64,000 bases of DNA from Nectonema munidae (taxonomy: Eukaryota > Nematomorpha > Nectonematoida > Nectonematidae): positions 1 through 64,000 of the forward strand of contig JAUIRK010000712.1 of NCBI GenBank assembly GCA_030549495.1. The letters run 5' to 3'. The notes below the pieces were generated by a model that worked only from the letters and a program-made list of their open reading frames with translations, was not told the origin of the DNA and did not search any database. The position numbers were made by a program, and so were the translations under genes. Below are positions 40,301-55,300 of the stretch, in pieces (the first letter of the stretch is position 1; every line of letters begins with the position of its first letter).

Positions 40301-43300
40301 AACTCTCGATATTCACTGGAAAGACAAGATTTTAAATTTATCATCAACTTCCTTCTCCCCAAGAATCCATTTACTAATCAGTTACACATTTAAATCAACG
40401 TATTTCAACCTTTACTTGATTCGAAACTAACAAGCTTACCACCAGCTTTACTTTCGCTTAATAAATTATGTTATGTTATGTTATGTTAAGAATGTCATAA
40501 TGTCATTCCCAGAAACAAATTGTCCTAGCCTGTATTATCCTAGTACCAAATTGTCCGGGAACTAATTTTCCAAGACGGTGATGACCCCGGATCAAATTTT
40601 TTAGTACCGAATTTTCAGGACGCTGTATTATTTCCTGGATTTCTCGTTAGTATGCATATTTTTACCAAATCAACTAACTTTTTTTGTAACTGTGTTGTGT
40701 ATATAATAAAAATAATAAAGCTTATTATATTCGAATGTAGAATCAACACACTTAGCGGGACTTCTGTGCTTATTTGGATACATCTTCAACGTCAATGATG
40801 TTAGAAATACGAGTGTTAGAGACGGAAGCTACCTGTACCGTTTTCAAAGTCCTTACTTCTGGCTCTCACACAATTTATATGCTGATGAATTTGACTACGG
40901 TATAAACTTATTATTTCCTTTAGCACTTACTTACTCAGCAGCATTTTGTGTCATCGGGAAATAGAATGTATTGTTATCGCTTACATATCGTTGTGATATT
41001 ATAAATCTTTTAAGTCTTATTTCCATAATAATAATAATAATATATAAATTATTGATGGGAAATGCATCATTTACATAAATTACAAATTATTTTATTAAAA
41101 TAGAGAACAAATTGGTTATAAAATGAGGTTGTGGCTTGAACTTTTTCACTTCGTAATATCCGCTTTTTGCTTTATCAACAAATTTTTTCAATAGTTTAAC
41201 TCGCATTAAATAAATCAATTTGAAATGAAGCGAGTTTATTGAATGGAAACGAGCATTTCTAATACCTCGAGCTGGCGTCGAATTTTTAACATCTTAGCTT
41301 CTAATCATAACATTCATATACTTCTTTGAAAAATGCTTTTGACACACCCCATATAAATTCTGCCTTATAGATAATAAAATTAATACATGATTTAGATAAG
41401 CCAGCAAATTTGATGAGTTAAACTTTTATTTCTCTCCATAACTAACAAATCAATAATCTGAAAGACTTTAATACTTCTTCAATTATATATTATTTATTGA
41501 AGTTATATTAAAGGACTTTTTTAATTTAACTAGTAAATATAACTAATATTGAATCAAACTAATTTTGTAGATTTAATTCACTGGTAGGCCTATACTTATA
41601 CGGTGAAAAAACATGGCAGCTTTCTTGTGAAAAACTTATAACTCTAACTTCGACCATTTGAGTATTAAGTGGGCTAGGACCATTGTACTCCATTGAAGTT
41701 AATTATAAGCTTATTTTAATGAAATTTAAATAGATGTGGTTAGGAGCTCAAATAATATCGTTGTTTATATCGGAATATTCGGATATATGCACATTCATAC
41801 TGGATTGATCATCTATGCCAATGTTCTTAACTTTCGTGAAATTAAATCATAGGAATTGATAAATTTAACACATTTTTTTACAAAAATCAAATTTGAAGTT
41901 TATATAAATGACAGCCATATCTCGTTTACCATATAACTTTGTACGACTGTGTGAGTCTAATTTTGCAGACACCATGTAATAATTTAGTTTCAATATTTTA
42001 TACTATATTAATTATGCAAGTTTTTTTTGAATATCTCGACTCTACAATAACACATACTTTCACTAATTTAGTGAGATATTACTGTTGTTTTTGTTCAATT
42101 AAAACTTGCAATGGTCATATACTAAGTGTAAACGCATGTAATCTCACACATTTCGTCAATTTCGCCATGAACACCGATTACTCAAAAATCTGCTGTTAAG
42201 ATTATCTGGACACGGCCTCTTATAAGCAGCGCATACATAAGATTGAAATACAATTTACCAGTCACTCGTTGTCCAAATGTTGGCAAAACTGATCATTGTT
42301 TCAACGGTTTTAGGCGAAAAGTGACCAGAAGAGAAAAGTGACCACTATCTTGCTTAAGGCAATTTCACAAGTCAATTACGAAGCAATGATAGCTCTTTCT
42401 ATCTGGACACTTTTGTCTTCTGGATACTATTCTCCGGTTACCGTTTCAACTACTTAACCACGTCCATAAAAAGGTGTTGCAATTTCATGTTTATACCAAT
42501 AAATTTATGTATCAATTAGGCGTGGGGTATGCTTCACAGAAGCCACTTATACATCCGAATATGCGGTGCATGAATGCCTCATTTGATTCAAACCAAGTAA
42601 ATAAGTTGCAAATTCAAAAAAGCATATAAATAATAATTATCATACACTGTACCAGAGGGTCGAATCTTTTCCCAAAGTAAGAGAACAAAAATATTTTAAG
42701 ATCTTGAAGGACACAAAATATCTATATTTTTTTGGAAATAAGTACCTATAAAGACTTATGGATACATTGAAGTGCATGTGCGTGCATATATACAGGCACA
42801 CCACCGATATACACACAAACCCACCCTCATAGATAGTACATAGATTCACGAATATATTAATTGAAAATTTTATTTTAGCGTATTCATTTCATTTAAAGAG
42901 AAACTTGTCTTTTTCTTTCTTTAATCAACTTCCTAAAGTTAGGTGTGTTCTTTGATCAAGCTGTTCTTCAAGATTTGATTTTATAATGCCCGAACATCAT
43001 TTGGCTTTAATCATGTTCAAATTAGAAAAAGATTGACAATGGTATGGTGAAGCAAAATATGATTTATATATTTAGAAAACAGATTTCAATTTATTCCTTT
43101 TCACCATGTTCTAAAAATCATCTTGCATATTATTAGCTTTCAATTAAATACTATTTTGTATATCTATTATTCCTTCTTTAATAATGCTTACATCATTTCC
43201 TTTCTAAGTTCTAATATCTAAGTTCCTGTCTAAGTTCTAATATTTTATGAGTTTTATCAACAGCTTTGATTTAAGCGCACATAAATAATACTCTACGCCA

Positions 43301-46300
43301 TAAAAGCAAATATTTTTGAGGGTAATTTTAAGTTATCGACAATTTTACTGAACAAACTGCCGAATTCCATCCTACGGAGATATTTACGAAAATAAATTTA
43401 CTACCTTTATTTCTCCTTTCCTTTTTTCACCTTTTTTCCGTTGTGATGTGTTATGCTTTCATATGAGTGTGTAATTTACTAAATGAATTAATGACACTCG
43501 TTTCAAGTATAAATACGAAATGAACTGCGTAGACGCTATAGGTTTATGACTTTTCTAATTTTATTTTCCTGTATAAAAATAGATGAACTTTTATATATAA
43601 ATTATTCAAAAAATACAAAAATATGATTAATCCACATTAGATACAATAAATGTAAGCCTAATCTTTCCTAATGAAAAACACCTACCATAAAAAGGTATAA
43701 AGAGCTTTTCTGATTCCTTTTATATATTCAGTGTCTATTAACTTATGTGTCCGAACTAGTGATGGTATTCGCTGAAAATTAACCAATTATTAACTGGTTA
43801 ATAATGCTGAATAATTCACGGTAACCGTACCATAATCCACCGCTTAATTCAACTCGCAAAACCTTTGGCAATTCATAAAAAAATATCATATATATATATA
43901 TATAAATAAACGGCATTGCATAGACTATTTTTATGTTCTGGTACTTGTAATTATGTTCTAATAAAATTGTGTTTGATTTTTCCCGTTTCCTTGACCTACT
44001 CTCTTTGTATCTTTGTAACTCTACGTACTCAATATTTCTCTAAGATTAACCGGATAGCAATTGCTTAAAATATATTAGACAACGAACTAATCCGCTAACG
44101 AAAATACAATTAATTACCATCACTAGTCACGCCCCAAGATTCGTGACCACCTTTTTTAAATGAGTCGACAATGATTTTATAAGTGAAACCTTGGTTTGAA
44201 AAATTAATCTGTTCCATGAAACAGTTTCTTATCATGAAGCGAGCTTCAATTGTCTACAAATAGCAAAAAATCTCATCTAAGAAACTTTTTTTCTCAATCG
44301 ATGATCAATGATTGGAAGACATTGTCAAACTCTTTTTTCAATCATTATCTCTAAATATCTTCAAGTATATAGCCTCATTTTTTTCGTTTATAAATTATTT
44401 ATGTTATATTTTGTTATTTAATATATTGGTAAAAGTTACATGGTTTTGACTAGCTTACCAATAATATATATACTTATTTAAATTTTTGTGTTAAATTGGT
44501 CAATATTTTTAATAAAAAATTTAATGCTATTTAGGATGCAAAATTTTATATTTGGGAGAGAAATTTAATACAAAATACTTATTTTTCAATAAAAAAAGTA
44601 AACTACTATAAGAAAAAAACCAGAAAAGAAATAAATTGTTATCACAAAAGATCAATGTTTAACATTACTCAGAGACAAGTGTCTTTAATGTCATATTTGC
44701 CAACCCTGGTAATCAGGGTGACACGACTTTTCAACGATTAGTCTGTCAAGCCTTCAATTTTGCTTCTATCAACAAAAAGTTGAACAAAAATATTATTGAA
44801 AAATACGTAAATGCTGTATAAATAAATGTTACACGTTAATTACATAAAAATCATATGAAAAAAATTATTTTGAGTCCATCCACTAATAAAACAAACCAAA
44901 CACTAATAGTAAAAAATATGAAAATATCCACACATGTAGATATTATTAAGCAAGGGGATGATATTTCTGAACTCTTCTACCTTAATTGTTCATATATAGT
45001 TATATGAAAAAATTGTATTTTAAACCATGTTCTCTACAAACAAGACACCAATACACATAAAGAAATCAATACAGGAGTGGTGGGAGGAGGGGGAGGGGGG
45101 GGGGGGTGATTATTTGTCAAAGGGTTCATATTTTTCATTCCCTTTGCAATATAATCTAACAAGGGTCATTATTTTGCTTTGCATCGGCAATGTTATTTTT
45201 TTAAGATATTGGCTCATATGCTTCTTTGAATTTGTCTTATGCACGGTACATGCATTTGTATTCGAAATTTAAGCAGTTTAAAAGACTCCTGAATTTGCCA
45301 GAAGTTATCTTTATATTTTTAATAAAATTTGAAAATCGAATATTTTTAAATGATATTAGAAGCTTTGAATATTCTAATAGGCTATTTATTTTCAATCAAC
45401 TTTTGTAATAAAAACATTAATTTTTATTAATTAATACCTAGAAGTAGAAGTGAATTAAAATTTGCCTTCAATCACAAAAACATTGTTCTGTCATGAAAAA
45501 AAAGATTTTTCTTGGTATGATTGACATATTATTGATATAATATATGATTGACATATATAACATACCTGGTACATATTACCATTTGTAGCGATGCGATTGC
45601 CACTCATCGAGTTTTTCATTTTTACCTCACAGTGGAAAAGATTTGTAGCGTATTTCTTACTATGAGACACTTCATAACTCAAAATGAAATTGTCTATTAT
45701 CTGGGAACATAGGATTTCGCTGAAAGTTGACCAAGGTGAAACCAAAAAAATTAGTTGAAAAAGGTTACGTTATAGGTTATAAAAATTCAAAGAACAAAAA
45801 AGAAGTTAGAGATTATTGGCTATACCACTGTTTTTGTATGAGTGTCTAATGCAATATGTTATCTATTCGTATGTATGTATCTATGCATTCGTTTGCATGT
45901 ATGTATGTATATTTTTGTGTTAGACGTCTATTAAACACAAAAATAGGAAAGTTTGTGGGAAGAATGTCGAAAAATGTATATGTAAATCTAACACATGTGT
46001 CTTTTTTTTTAAATTTTTTTAAAGTTAACTTTTTTGATTTTCAATCATTTTTTGTGAAATTTTGACAAATGGTGTATTTTTATTATTCACATACAAAAAA
46101 TTATTTTGAAAAAAATTGTTTTAAAAAGTTATTAAGATTTTAAATAGCCCAAGTTGACTGCATATTCTTTTATAGAAATATTTTGGACTTGTTTATTTTC
46201 ATTTGTGAATTTTGACATAATCATCATCTACTTTCTAGTTCTATTTTAGAAAAAAAAGTTTTAAAATATATATGCATTCTTTCATTTAAATATTTTCATC

Positions 46301-49300
46301 TATATGAGTAATTTAAAATCTTTTTTTTCATTTAAGTTTCTTTTCTTTCAGTAAAGTAAAATAAATTTTCTATGTAAAAATTTGCATTCCGACTTACATG
46401 CGATCGCTAAAAGTTAGGTTGAAAATGATGTCTTAAAATGTCGCATGAGAAGTTATTCAGGGCGAACTTTTTAAATGGGAAAACTCGGCGATTGCCAGCT
46501 CTCATAATTGTAAGGATCTCATATTTCATGTAATAATTATATCAAATTGTCTAAAATGTTTTCTCCTCCTTTTCAATCTTTGAACTTGAGTAAATCCTTA
46601 ATTTCTATTCAGTAGTTAGCCTATTGATTGATGAAGCTAGATTATTATTCTCTCGGATACCGAAAATAAAGAAATTAAAAAACCCTGAAATTCAGAAAGT
46701 TTTCAAATTTTGAATTTTTCAAGAGCGTAATTTTAAAAAGTTACAATTCATTGAAAATTTTGCAGCATTTTTATTTATTCCATTAAATCATAAAAACACG
46801 CGCTGTATAAGAAAGTCACACACATTCTGGCAAAAAAATACACCCTCACAGGCATGGACACATCGTGTCTCTGGATTCTCCTTCCTAAAACTTTTGTTTC
46901 CGTTAGGAAGCAAGCTAACAAGCTAACCAACTAACTTGCTTTATATTCATCGCGTGTTATGTTTATTTGTTGTTATGCTTTCACGATTTCTTTTTTCGCT
47001 GCTTGCACGTCTTTCAAGGTAAATAAATGGAAAAGAAGAATGCTTTTATCTCTCTCATTATGGCAATTTTCTTTTATCTTTCACAAAGAGGCGGGTGCAT
47101 CAAATAAAGTAGTAATTTAAAAGTAAATTCTATCTTATTGAATTATTTCCATCCTGACGACAAACTTCGCATCTTGTCATGCAATAAGTGCCTTTGTTTG
47201 GTGTATGGCAAACACACACGCCTAAACTAATACTCACATCTCAATTACATATATAGAATGATATCTTTATATACTCAGTCAAACTGAATAAAGAAGGCCT
47301 TTCAAGAATTTACAACGATTGTTATTCTTTACACGAAGGAGCTGATTAGATAAATTAATTATTATTTATACTGAAATCTATTATACTTTTTTTGTAGTGT
47401 ATACACTCGGATGTCAACAGATACAGCAGGAGCGAATATAGACTTACTTCGAAAAAATTTTAAACTAAAATGAACTTATAAATTTCCTATTTTCCCTAAG
47501 AAATATTAGAAAGAATTGCTTTCTTTAAGATGAAAAGAATATTTGGATCAATTTAAAAACAAATACCAACGTTAGTACAAATAACTAAAATATCTTTAAG
47601 CAATCTAACGAATTTAAAAGACTTTTTTAAAAAGCTCATTTTCAAATTAACATATTTTCACCTAATTTTTGTAACACGTGATAAAAGCTGCCAATCAGAT
47701 GTATAATTTAAAGTTATTCAGCATTGGTAAGAAAGATAATACCGTCATATCATAAATATGGTGATGTATTGCTATATATTTTAGCTAAGACCCCTTATTA
47801 TAAACTTTAGATCAAAGTCTGATGCCTAATGTTAGAAATTTGCTAATGTATACTTCACTTAGTATATGACTTTTGTACCTTTCAGTTATATTTATCTTTC
47901 ACTTAGTCTATTTCTTTTAGTATTAATTAACCAATTTCAGAAGTTTTTACTTTTTTAAATTCACTATTAAATTGATGATTTTTTCGCAAGCATTAAAAGA
48001 AATAGTTATACTCAGGTAATTAAGCTTTTAAATGATAAATCTTGTTTTAAAGGTAGAATTTCTAAAGTTTTTTTTACCAAATCCATTGAAATTGATTAGT
48101 TTCTTCTGTAATTTTATATAACGGTGTTTATCACTAATAATAATCATTGGGAAATTGCATCAAATCATTAGATATGTTGGTTTGACTGTTCACCCTAATT
48201 TTATTAGGGTTATCAGTTATCTTGTGGTTTAGTGATAATTAAGCAGGCGATTACTATATAATGACTGGATAATTTAATTTCTCAAATTTTTTAATCTAAA
48301 CTATTTCCCGGTCACAAAATAATTTTTTAAACAATTCTACACAAATTTTCAATATATAAAATACATTTAAACAATAGTTTTTATAATCAGTATTTTATGG
48401 CTATTTTATAATTAATTTGTGTAATGAATGAAATAATCGGATCTAGGAGATTATCTGAAGTAATCAAATTTCCTAATTCTTACATCAAATGTAAGAAATA
48501 GACTGATGTCAATTTTTTTTTAATTATTTTACAGCGATTTTTCTTCCACTCACTTGCAAATTATTGGAATATTTTTCATATGTATATGTAGTCATTTTGT
48601 TGTGTGTTTATTTAAAAAGCTTTGCGATAATAATAATAATAATCATACTTCATACATTCCTTACTTTTGGGAATCTCTCTTCACGATATACAAATAGAAT
48701 TTATTAGCTTATCGAAAGGCAGAAATTTTCTGAAATTGAAAAAAATGGATATTCAAAATACAATGCGCTTTAGTTTTTGTCTTTTTGCAAATAATCATTA
48801 GTAATCATTAGGTTCTCATTTTTTCACGGATTCTTCTTACACTACTATTCGATTCTGTCAAATTTTCTAATTTTTCTTCAATAGAATCTGGCTTCGAATT
48901 TTTTGTTTGAAATTTTACATATTTTTTTAATTTTAAAGATGAAAAATTATTATTAGTGTAATGAATGTCAATATTTTCTAAATTTGTTCTACTTATACAA
49001 ATTCCATTGCTCATGGTTACTGTCTTCAAGCTGCTGAATGGCCTTTGCTGCTGACCTTCAAAAGTTACTTCTTTTTAATTTTTTTACTGCGTTTGCTCTT
49101 GGACTACACCAATGAAAGTTTGTTCTTCCAAATTTCACTTTTTGCTTTCAATCAAATTTAAGTACTCGTAAAACTTTTGTAAATAAAGTTATTATTGTTA
49201 TTAATATGAGCAAAGAAATTAATCAATATTAAATGATTATATCAATTTTTATCATCATTTAAGCGGTTTATCTTCTAAAAAGGAAGTTAGATGCATCCAA

Positions 49301-52300
49301 AGACGCCATTCCTCTAGAAGATTTTGAGGAGGTTCGTACTAATTTATTTTTTGAATGCAATTAGTTTCAAATTAAGAATGCATTACAACTATTCATTATT
49401 TTTGTTATAAACTTTTTAGGAGTACTTCCAGAAATTAAAAAAAAAGTTATCAAGCAAGTGGGAATATATTGTTAAACAATCTGAACAGCAACACAAGTGA
49501 CTTCTTTAACTCTAAATTATTTAAAAAAAAAATTAAACGAATTCGATAATTAGCGATTAGCTTAAATCTTTTTTTACCATATGTTTTAAGATGTTTACAT
49601 CACATTTTTGTGAAAGCGTATATTGTTGTGAATTTAAATTCTAGTTTTACTTAACCCCTTTTCTTGGATTTATGCTAATATAATAATTGATTTCAACAAT
49701 GAACCTTACAGTAAACATGTTTCTTTTTACTCAAATCTAGTTTATAAATATATATATATTAAAATTTTGTCCATTATGCAAGTTTTTAAATGGAAAATAT
49801 TTAAAGTATAAAAGTTTCTTTCACACAATAACAATTTTTCAAGAATTGTTTCTTTGTCATTATAGTCCCATATTCAATTAATTATTAAAAAAATTGGATT
49901 TTTTTAGTTGAAAAATATAAATATTTAAATGCTTCATTAGAAAAAATACTTTTTTCAAGAAGTTACTATTTATTTACTTATTATTTTAAGTTTAATTGTA
50001 TAAGATTTAAAAAAATGTAATTTTTATATTTTTAAGCAAAAAATTCCTAGATAGGGAGTTACTATACATACATATTAGAGGGGCAGCCATACATGTTAGC
50101 ATTTTATGCCTTGTCATTCGGACTTTAAATTCAAACCATGACTTAATTTTTGCAGAATGCCAACTAAACGTGTTCAAACGTTTTAATTCTTAATCGACTT
50201 TTTTATAGTGATGATTGAATTTTCTAAATTAAATAAGCATTGAATAAAACTAAGAATGCTTTTGAAGATAAGGTAGGTTGTTCTTATCAAAAATAAAAAT
50301 TTTAGATATAAGATTAAAATATATGAGCCGTTTTTTGATAAAAAAATTTATATAAATACATTGAAATAAAGTTTACAATACCCAAATAACAATAAACTGT
50401 TTTAAATTAATTTGACAATATTTTTAATTTCTAATATTTTCATAATGAGGCCATTATGAAAACCATTACTATTGGTTCTAAAATTTCTAGAATCAACAAA
50501 TCAACCGCTAAATGAAGTAGTTGAACACCCCTTGAATATATTTTTTCAACGATGCATATATCTTCAAAAGTTTTGCCAATGTTTTAACTTATAAAATTTA
50601 TATTTTTGGCTAATCGCTTAACAGATGAATTTTTCTTGTAGGTCTAGTTGTTTCAATTCCCCTTTCTGACCATTTCTTTTTCAGTTATCTGAGATAATTC
50701 CTCCATGAATAGATGTTATGACCTCAGTAAATTTCAAGTCTTAACATATTTTAATGTTTCTTTATTTGTTAAGACTTGGAAATGAACGTAAGAAGATCGA
50801 CAAACAAATACTAGAGAGTCAGGAAAGAGCTTTCTGGAGAGTGCATAGGCCGGCAGTAATTTTCTTTTCCTTTTATACCATTGGGGAAGACAAATAAATA
50901 ATTTACCATTGTCCCAAATTTCCAACTATTGTTGAAATCTTAAAAATTGTTTTTTTAATATTAATATTGAAAAACAGTATCTTTATAATTCTCTTAAAAA
51001 GAAAAGTCTAACAGTATTATAAATTTGGAAATGGTTAAACTAGATTTGCTTTAGTTTCGTAACTTTTCAACCAAGGCTATTTCAATTATAACATTTCAAT
51101 CGAAAGACACTTCAACGAATGGACATGTCATTTGTTAGTTAGTTTAAACAGCTAATTAAACATTCATATTGTTAGCAGCACCCTAACCAGCAGCCTGCCT
51201 ATCTGAGGCTCGGGGTAAAAGTTAGAATGCTCACACTTGCTCAAAAATTACAGTGGCTCCCTCGGGCAAAAGTTTTAGCGACATCATCCCAACCCACCCC
51301 TCCCCATTAGGCTCCACTCTCTTTATATCTGTTGTCTTAAATAATAATCCTATCAAATGAAAAAATGATTTCAGATTATGCACATGTATCACATTTTTGT
51401 GTTTTACTATGACAAAAATTATTTATCGCCCCTTCTATCCCCCTTGTTTGAGGACCGTGATAGTTAGTTTATTAATTAGTTTCTTAGTTAGACAGTTAGT
51501 TCATTAGTAAGCTGATTCGTCAAGGACATGATAATTTTCAAAAATGGCCTAATTGAAATTTACGGATAGAATAATCTATAATCTTAAACCTAATTTTAAA
51601 AAATTGAAATATTTCCTTAAAAAAAGCTACAAAAGGTCATTCAAAAGCTTAAATCAAAGCCATAATAATTTTTTGACTGAAAGACAAGATACATTTTCTT
51701 TTAAGTTCAGATGGTCAAAAATCCTTTCGTTAAAATGTTTATTCGTTTCATCATTTATTTACTAAAAATAGCTAGGATTAACTTCAGCACCCATCTACAA
51801 AAGATTGTGCAATTTTGTTTCAAACTTTAGTTCTATATTTTCAACTGATTTGCAATGTTTACATTTCTACTTTTGCTTGGAAAATAATATTTTTTTTAGA
51901 TTCGCTACATACAGAAAATCGAAAATATTAAAAAATTATTTTGCTTTATTTCTTTCGTTTAGCCCAATACTCCATCAGTCCTTGAAATTTCCCCTCCAAG
52001 GTACATGCCGGCTCCACAATTCAAAGAAAAGGAAATGACAGTAACTAGAATGTTCAAAAAAGTAACATTTTTTTCCTTCATTTTCTAGAGAAGATTTCAC
52101 ATATTATGCACCAAATAAGATTATTCATTAAAATTGTCTTTAATTTAAAATGGTAAGCTTATTATAAACAATTAAATCATTTTTTTTATATACACTGAAA
52201 TAGAGTTTGTTATTTATGCAAAATGTTAAAGTGCCCACTTTTTTACTCAAATTTTATTTTTCGAAATAAATTGAATATTTTTTATATAATAAAAAAATTA

Positions 52301-55300
52301 TGTAAAATCATAAAGTTATAAATGAAATAAGTTAAATATTATTTTTAAAATATATAAAAACCGTTAATATTAGCTTTAAACTTAATGTTTTAATTTGAAT
52401 TATTTGTTGTATTAGACCATTTCATTAGACCAATCGTAACAAACATTCTAATGTAGTAAATGTACATTAGTCTTTTTACGCATTTCTAAAATCCTTAAGC
52501 TGAATTCTTAAATATAAATACAGACATATACAGTTTTATTTCTTAATTCTAAAATTTATTATTTAACTTATCAAATAAACTACCTATTCTAATTGACTAA
52601 CTAATTTATAGGCTTTTGACAAAGTAAAAAATCACTTACTATCTTTAACTAAAGTAATGGATTCAAACAACTAAATAACTCATTTTTATTAACAAATTAC
52701 CTTTTTTTCAACTTCTCTGTATTATTATGATTTCAATTATTTTCCATTTTGGTCCTACCTACTGAATAAATCGAAATATTGAATACATTTTTTGATCATC
52801 TTTCTACTAGCACATAATAAATATCTGTTTGAAGGGAGATCAAAAGGTTCAAACAATTGTTACGCTTTTAATACAATAAAATCATCTTATTTTAAGACAA
52901 TTTTTGAAGGATTAGAAAACGTATTAAATCTTCTCTTAGATAGATATAGCTTTATCATCTCTGTATTTATATAGATAGATTGATGATTGATTAAAAATCC
53001 TAAACATAAAAAAAAAGAAATTTTCCATCTAAAAGTGTATTAATGTACCTCGTGTTCGATAATTTTGTAGATACTCTCTGATGAAATATATAAGAATGAA
53101 GTTTAAAAGAAAGAAATTATATTCTTCGAAAAGTTCTTGTTATGCGAAAAATTTGGAATTTAATCAATCAATAAAACTCAACATAATAAATATTTGTCTT
53201 TTTCAAAGTTATAGGGCCCTGTTTTTGGAGATTATATAGACTTAAAGAGCAATAAATCTAGACTTTTGATAAAGTGAATATCACAACTTATATAGATTTT
53301 AATCAATATCGAGATCAACTATGGCTTGTTACATATCTATGCACGACATTAAATTTTACATTTCCATGGTATATAAATTGTTGCATTTAAATGACCACCC
53401 TCAATGTAACAGAGCGTATGATCTTGTCTATTTCTATAGAAATTTCTAAAATCCAACCTTTTTTCAATTAGCGTTTGAATTTAGGTTTGTATAAATAATT
53501 GTTAAACCAAAACCCCTTACTTCACAAATCTATGCCATAATCCAGTCAACTACTTTGCACTGTTTATATATTAATAAGCAAACAATCTATGCTATTTTTA
53601 AAAAACCTTAGCCTTCCTTATCTAACTCAGCCCAAAAACTGAACGTCCTCTTTTGGCGTGCATTCAAGAGAGCAGTGGCACGAAGCTATCTCTAAAATAT
53701 CATTTTACCATGAAAGTCATATACATGTAAATATAATTTTCAGCTCTATCTTGCCTTTGTAAATTTCTACTTTTTTCAATAGATTTTGCTTAACTTTTTA
53801 TTCACAATTTAACTTTACTTGTTAAAATTTGATATATTTAGTTATGGTCTATTAGCGAACAGGGGTAAAAATTGTTCTTGAGTAGAATTATACGGCCTGA
53901 ACAAAGGGGTTCACTAAATTTAAGAATGTAATAATTATATGAAATAGTAAACATTTATTTGATTTATAATGCATTCTGGGATTTCGTTGACGACATTTTT
54001 TAGTCCCATTTATAAGTCTTCCACTAAAACTTCAATGCAATGTACCCCCCCCCCCCCCTCTGGAATATAACTGGTCAAAGCAAAATCTTAGAAAAACAAA
54101 ATATAATTGCAAAAAGTCATTCAATTTTTCATCTCCACAAATTCATTAACACTAATATACAATATTCTTACGCTATTTTTTAGACAAACGATAAACTATT
54201 CTTTATTATTTGTAAACATTTAGGTAGATGAATACCAAAACTCCATTGCTCACCTTTACTGCAAAAACTCCATTTCTTATCAATGGTAATTTTTTATATT
54301 GAAAAAAGTTTAAAGTAGCCATTTTTATTATCTTATTTTAGTTGTATTATAACAGTGAATATGGCAGCAATAAACCCTACCCTGATATTCCATTCTAACT
54401 TCAGAATAAAAGGAATATTTTCCTTATAAAATTCTAAATCAGAAGCGGAAAAAAAATGAGTTCAAAGCTGCACTAAATTTTATCTAATTTTAAGCTTGCC
54501 ACAATTGGACTTGGTTCTATCCACATTTTAAAAGCATTATAGTAAATTGCAAATATCTATCCGCCATCAAATGTATACTTAGACAAACATATAACTTATT
54601 TTGATTATTATCACCGGTTACCTTGCATGAATTTTGTCATTCTTTTTAATAATTTTGAAGAATCGACTTAAAGTTCTCAAAATGGTAAAGCTGAAGTAAT
54701 AAAAGTTTACGAAAAATACATTTTAAATAATATTTCTAAAATATTAAAATGAAGCGAGTGCTACAAAAAAGGCTTCAGAGGCTCAATAATTTGCCCAGGC
54801 ATGTTCTAGAGTCTAATTGATTAAATTTCTATCATTTGCTTTTAATAAAGCTTTTTAATTTTCAGGAAATTTTAAATTTATGAGTTGTTTTACTTACTGT
54901 TTTTCATTTTTTTTTGAAATTTACTGAATTATATATTCAGGTAAGACAGTTTTTAATACTAATTTTTAAACCGTTTATTAAATTCTTCCTTCAATACATT
55001 TTAGCATTAGTTCATAATTTGTTTTGATATAGCCTTTGAAAGTGTTGTGACTTTTTACAAACTTTTCTACACTTTGTCAAAATTTATAAAAAAAAAATAT
55101 ATACATTTTTTTGACTATTTTATAAATTTTTAATTCTAAGTAGTTAAAAATACTAAAATACATCCCATTATTTTTAAATTGTTTCAAAAATGCAAACTTA
55201 AATGATTGTTAGGTATTTTTGAATTAAAAAATTCTTTTTAAATAATAATTTTTTTTTTATTTTTATAAAAAAATAATATAGGAATTATCTAGTTAGTAAG

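Larger units (their letters stand above)
26830..40740. other. Intron 3 of the R7 RGS gene (13.9 kb), a transposon-rich intron
   Basis: It holds a hAT end (27411-27560), a GTF2IRD2-like hAT (27641-29531), a 5'-truncated LINE (29540-31890, minus), AACT-type phrase repeats (32270-32520), a possible poison exon (33571-33636) and a nearly complete LINE (about 36560-40490, plus). 33.7-36.3 kb is AT-rich with no supported feature. The intron may be this long largely because of the insertions. Confidence 0.75.
40900..49263. other. Intron 4 of the R7 RGS gene (8.4 kb)
   Basis: It contains inverted/direct repeats at 42316-42427, a MITE at 43757-44125, a G-rich run near 45083-45108, and two minus-strand candidate coding stretches (45566-45719, 48808-49062). 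The more GC-balanced stretch at 46390-46530 has no clear identity. The rest is AT-rich. Confidence 0.7.

Noticed and set aside
47400-47465. Acceptor-like site with open frame (YTRMSTDTAGAN)
   Set aside because: Considered as the DEP C-terminal exon, but 40741-40899 matches that domain clearly.
50734-50925. 63-codon minus ORF
   Set aside because: Antisense shadow of RGS exon 7.
51805-52038. 77-codon plus ORF overlapping exon 8
   Set aside because: Different frame from the exon and rich in Phe. The exon frame fits the splice phases instead.
54660-54705. Segment translating to RLKVLKM, first considered as the GGL exon
   Set aside because: Phase does not fit exons 8 and 10 and no conserved Trp or acidic start. 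54224-54285 fits better.
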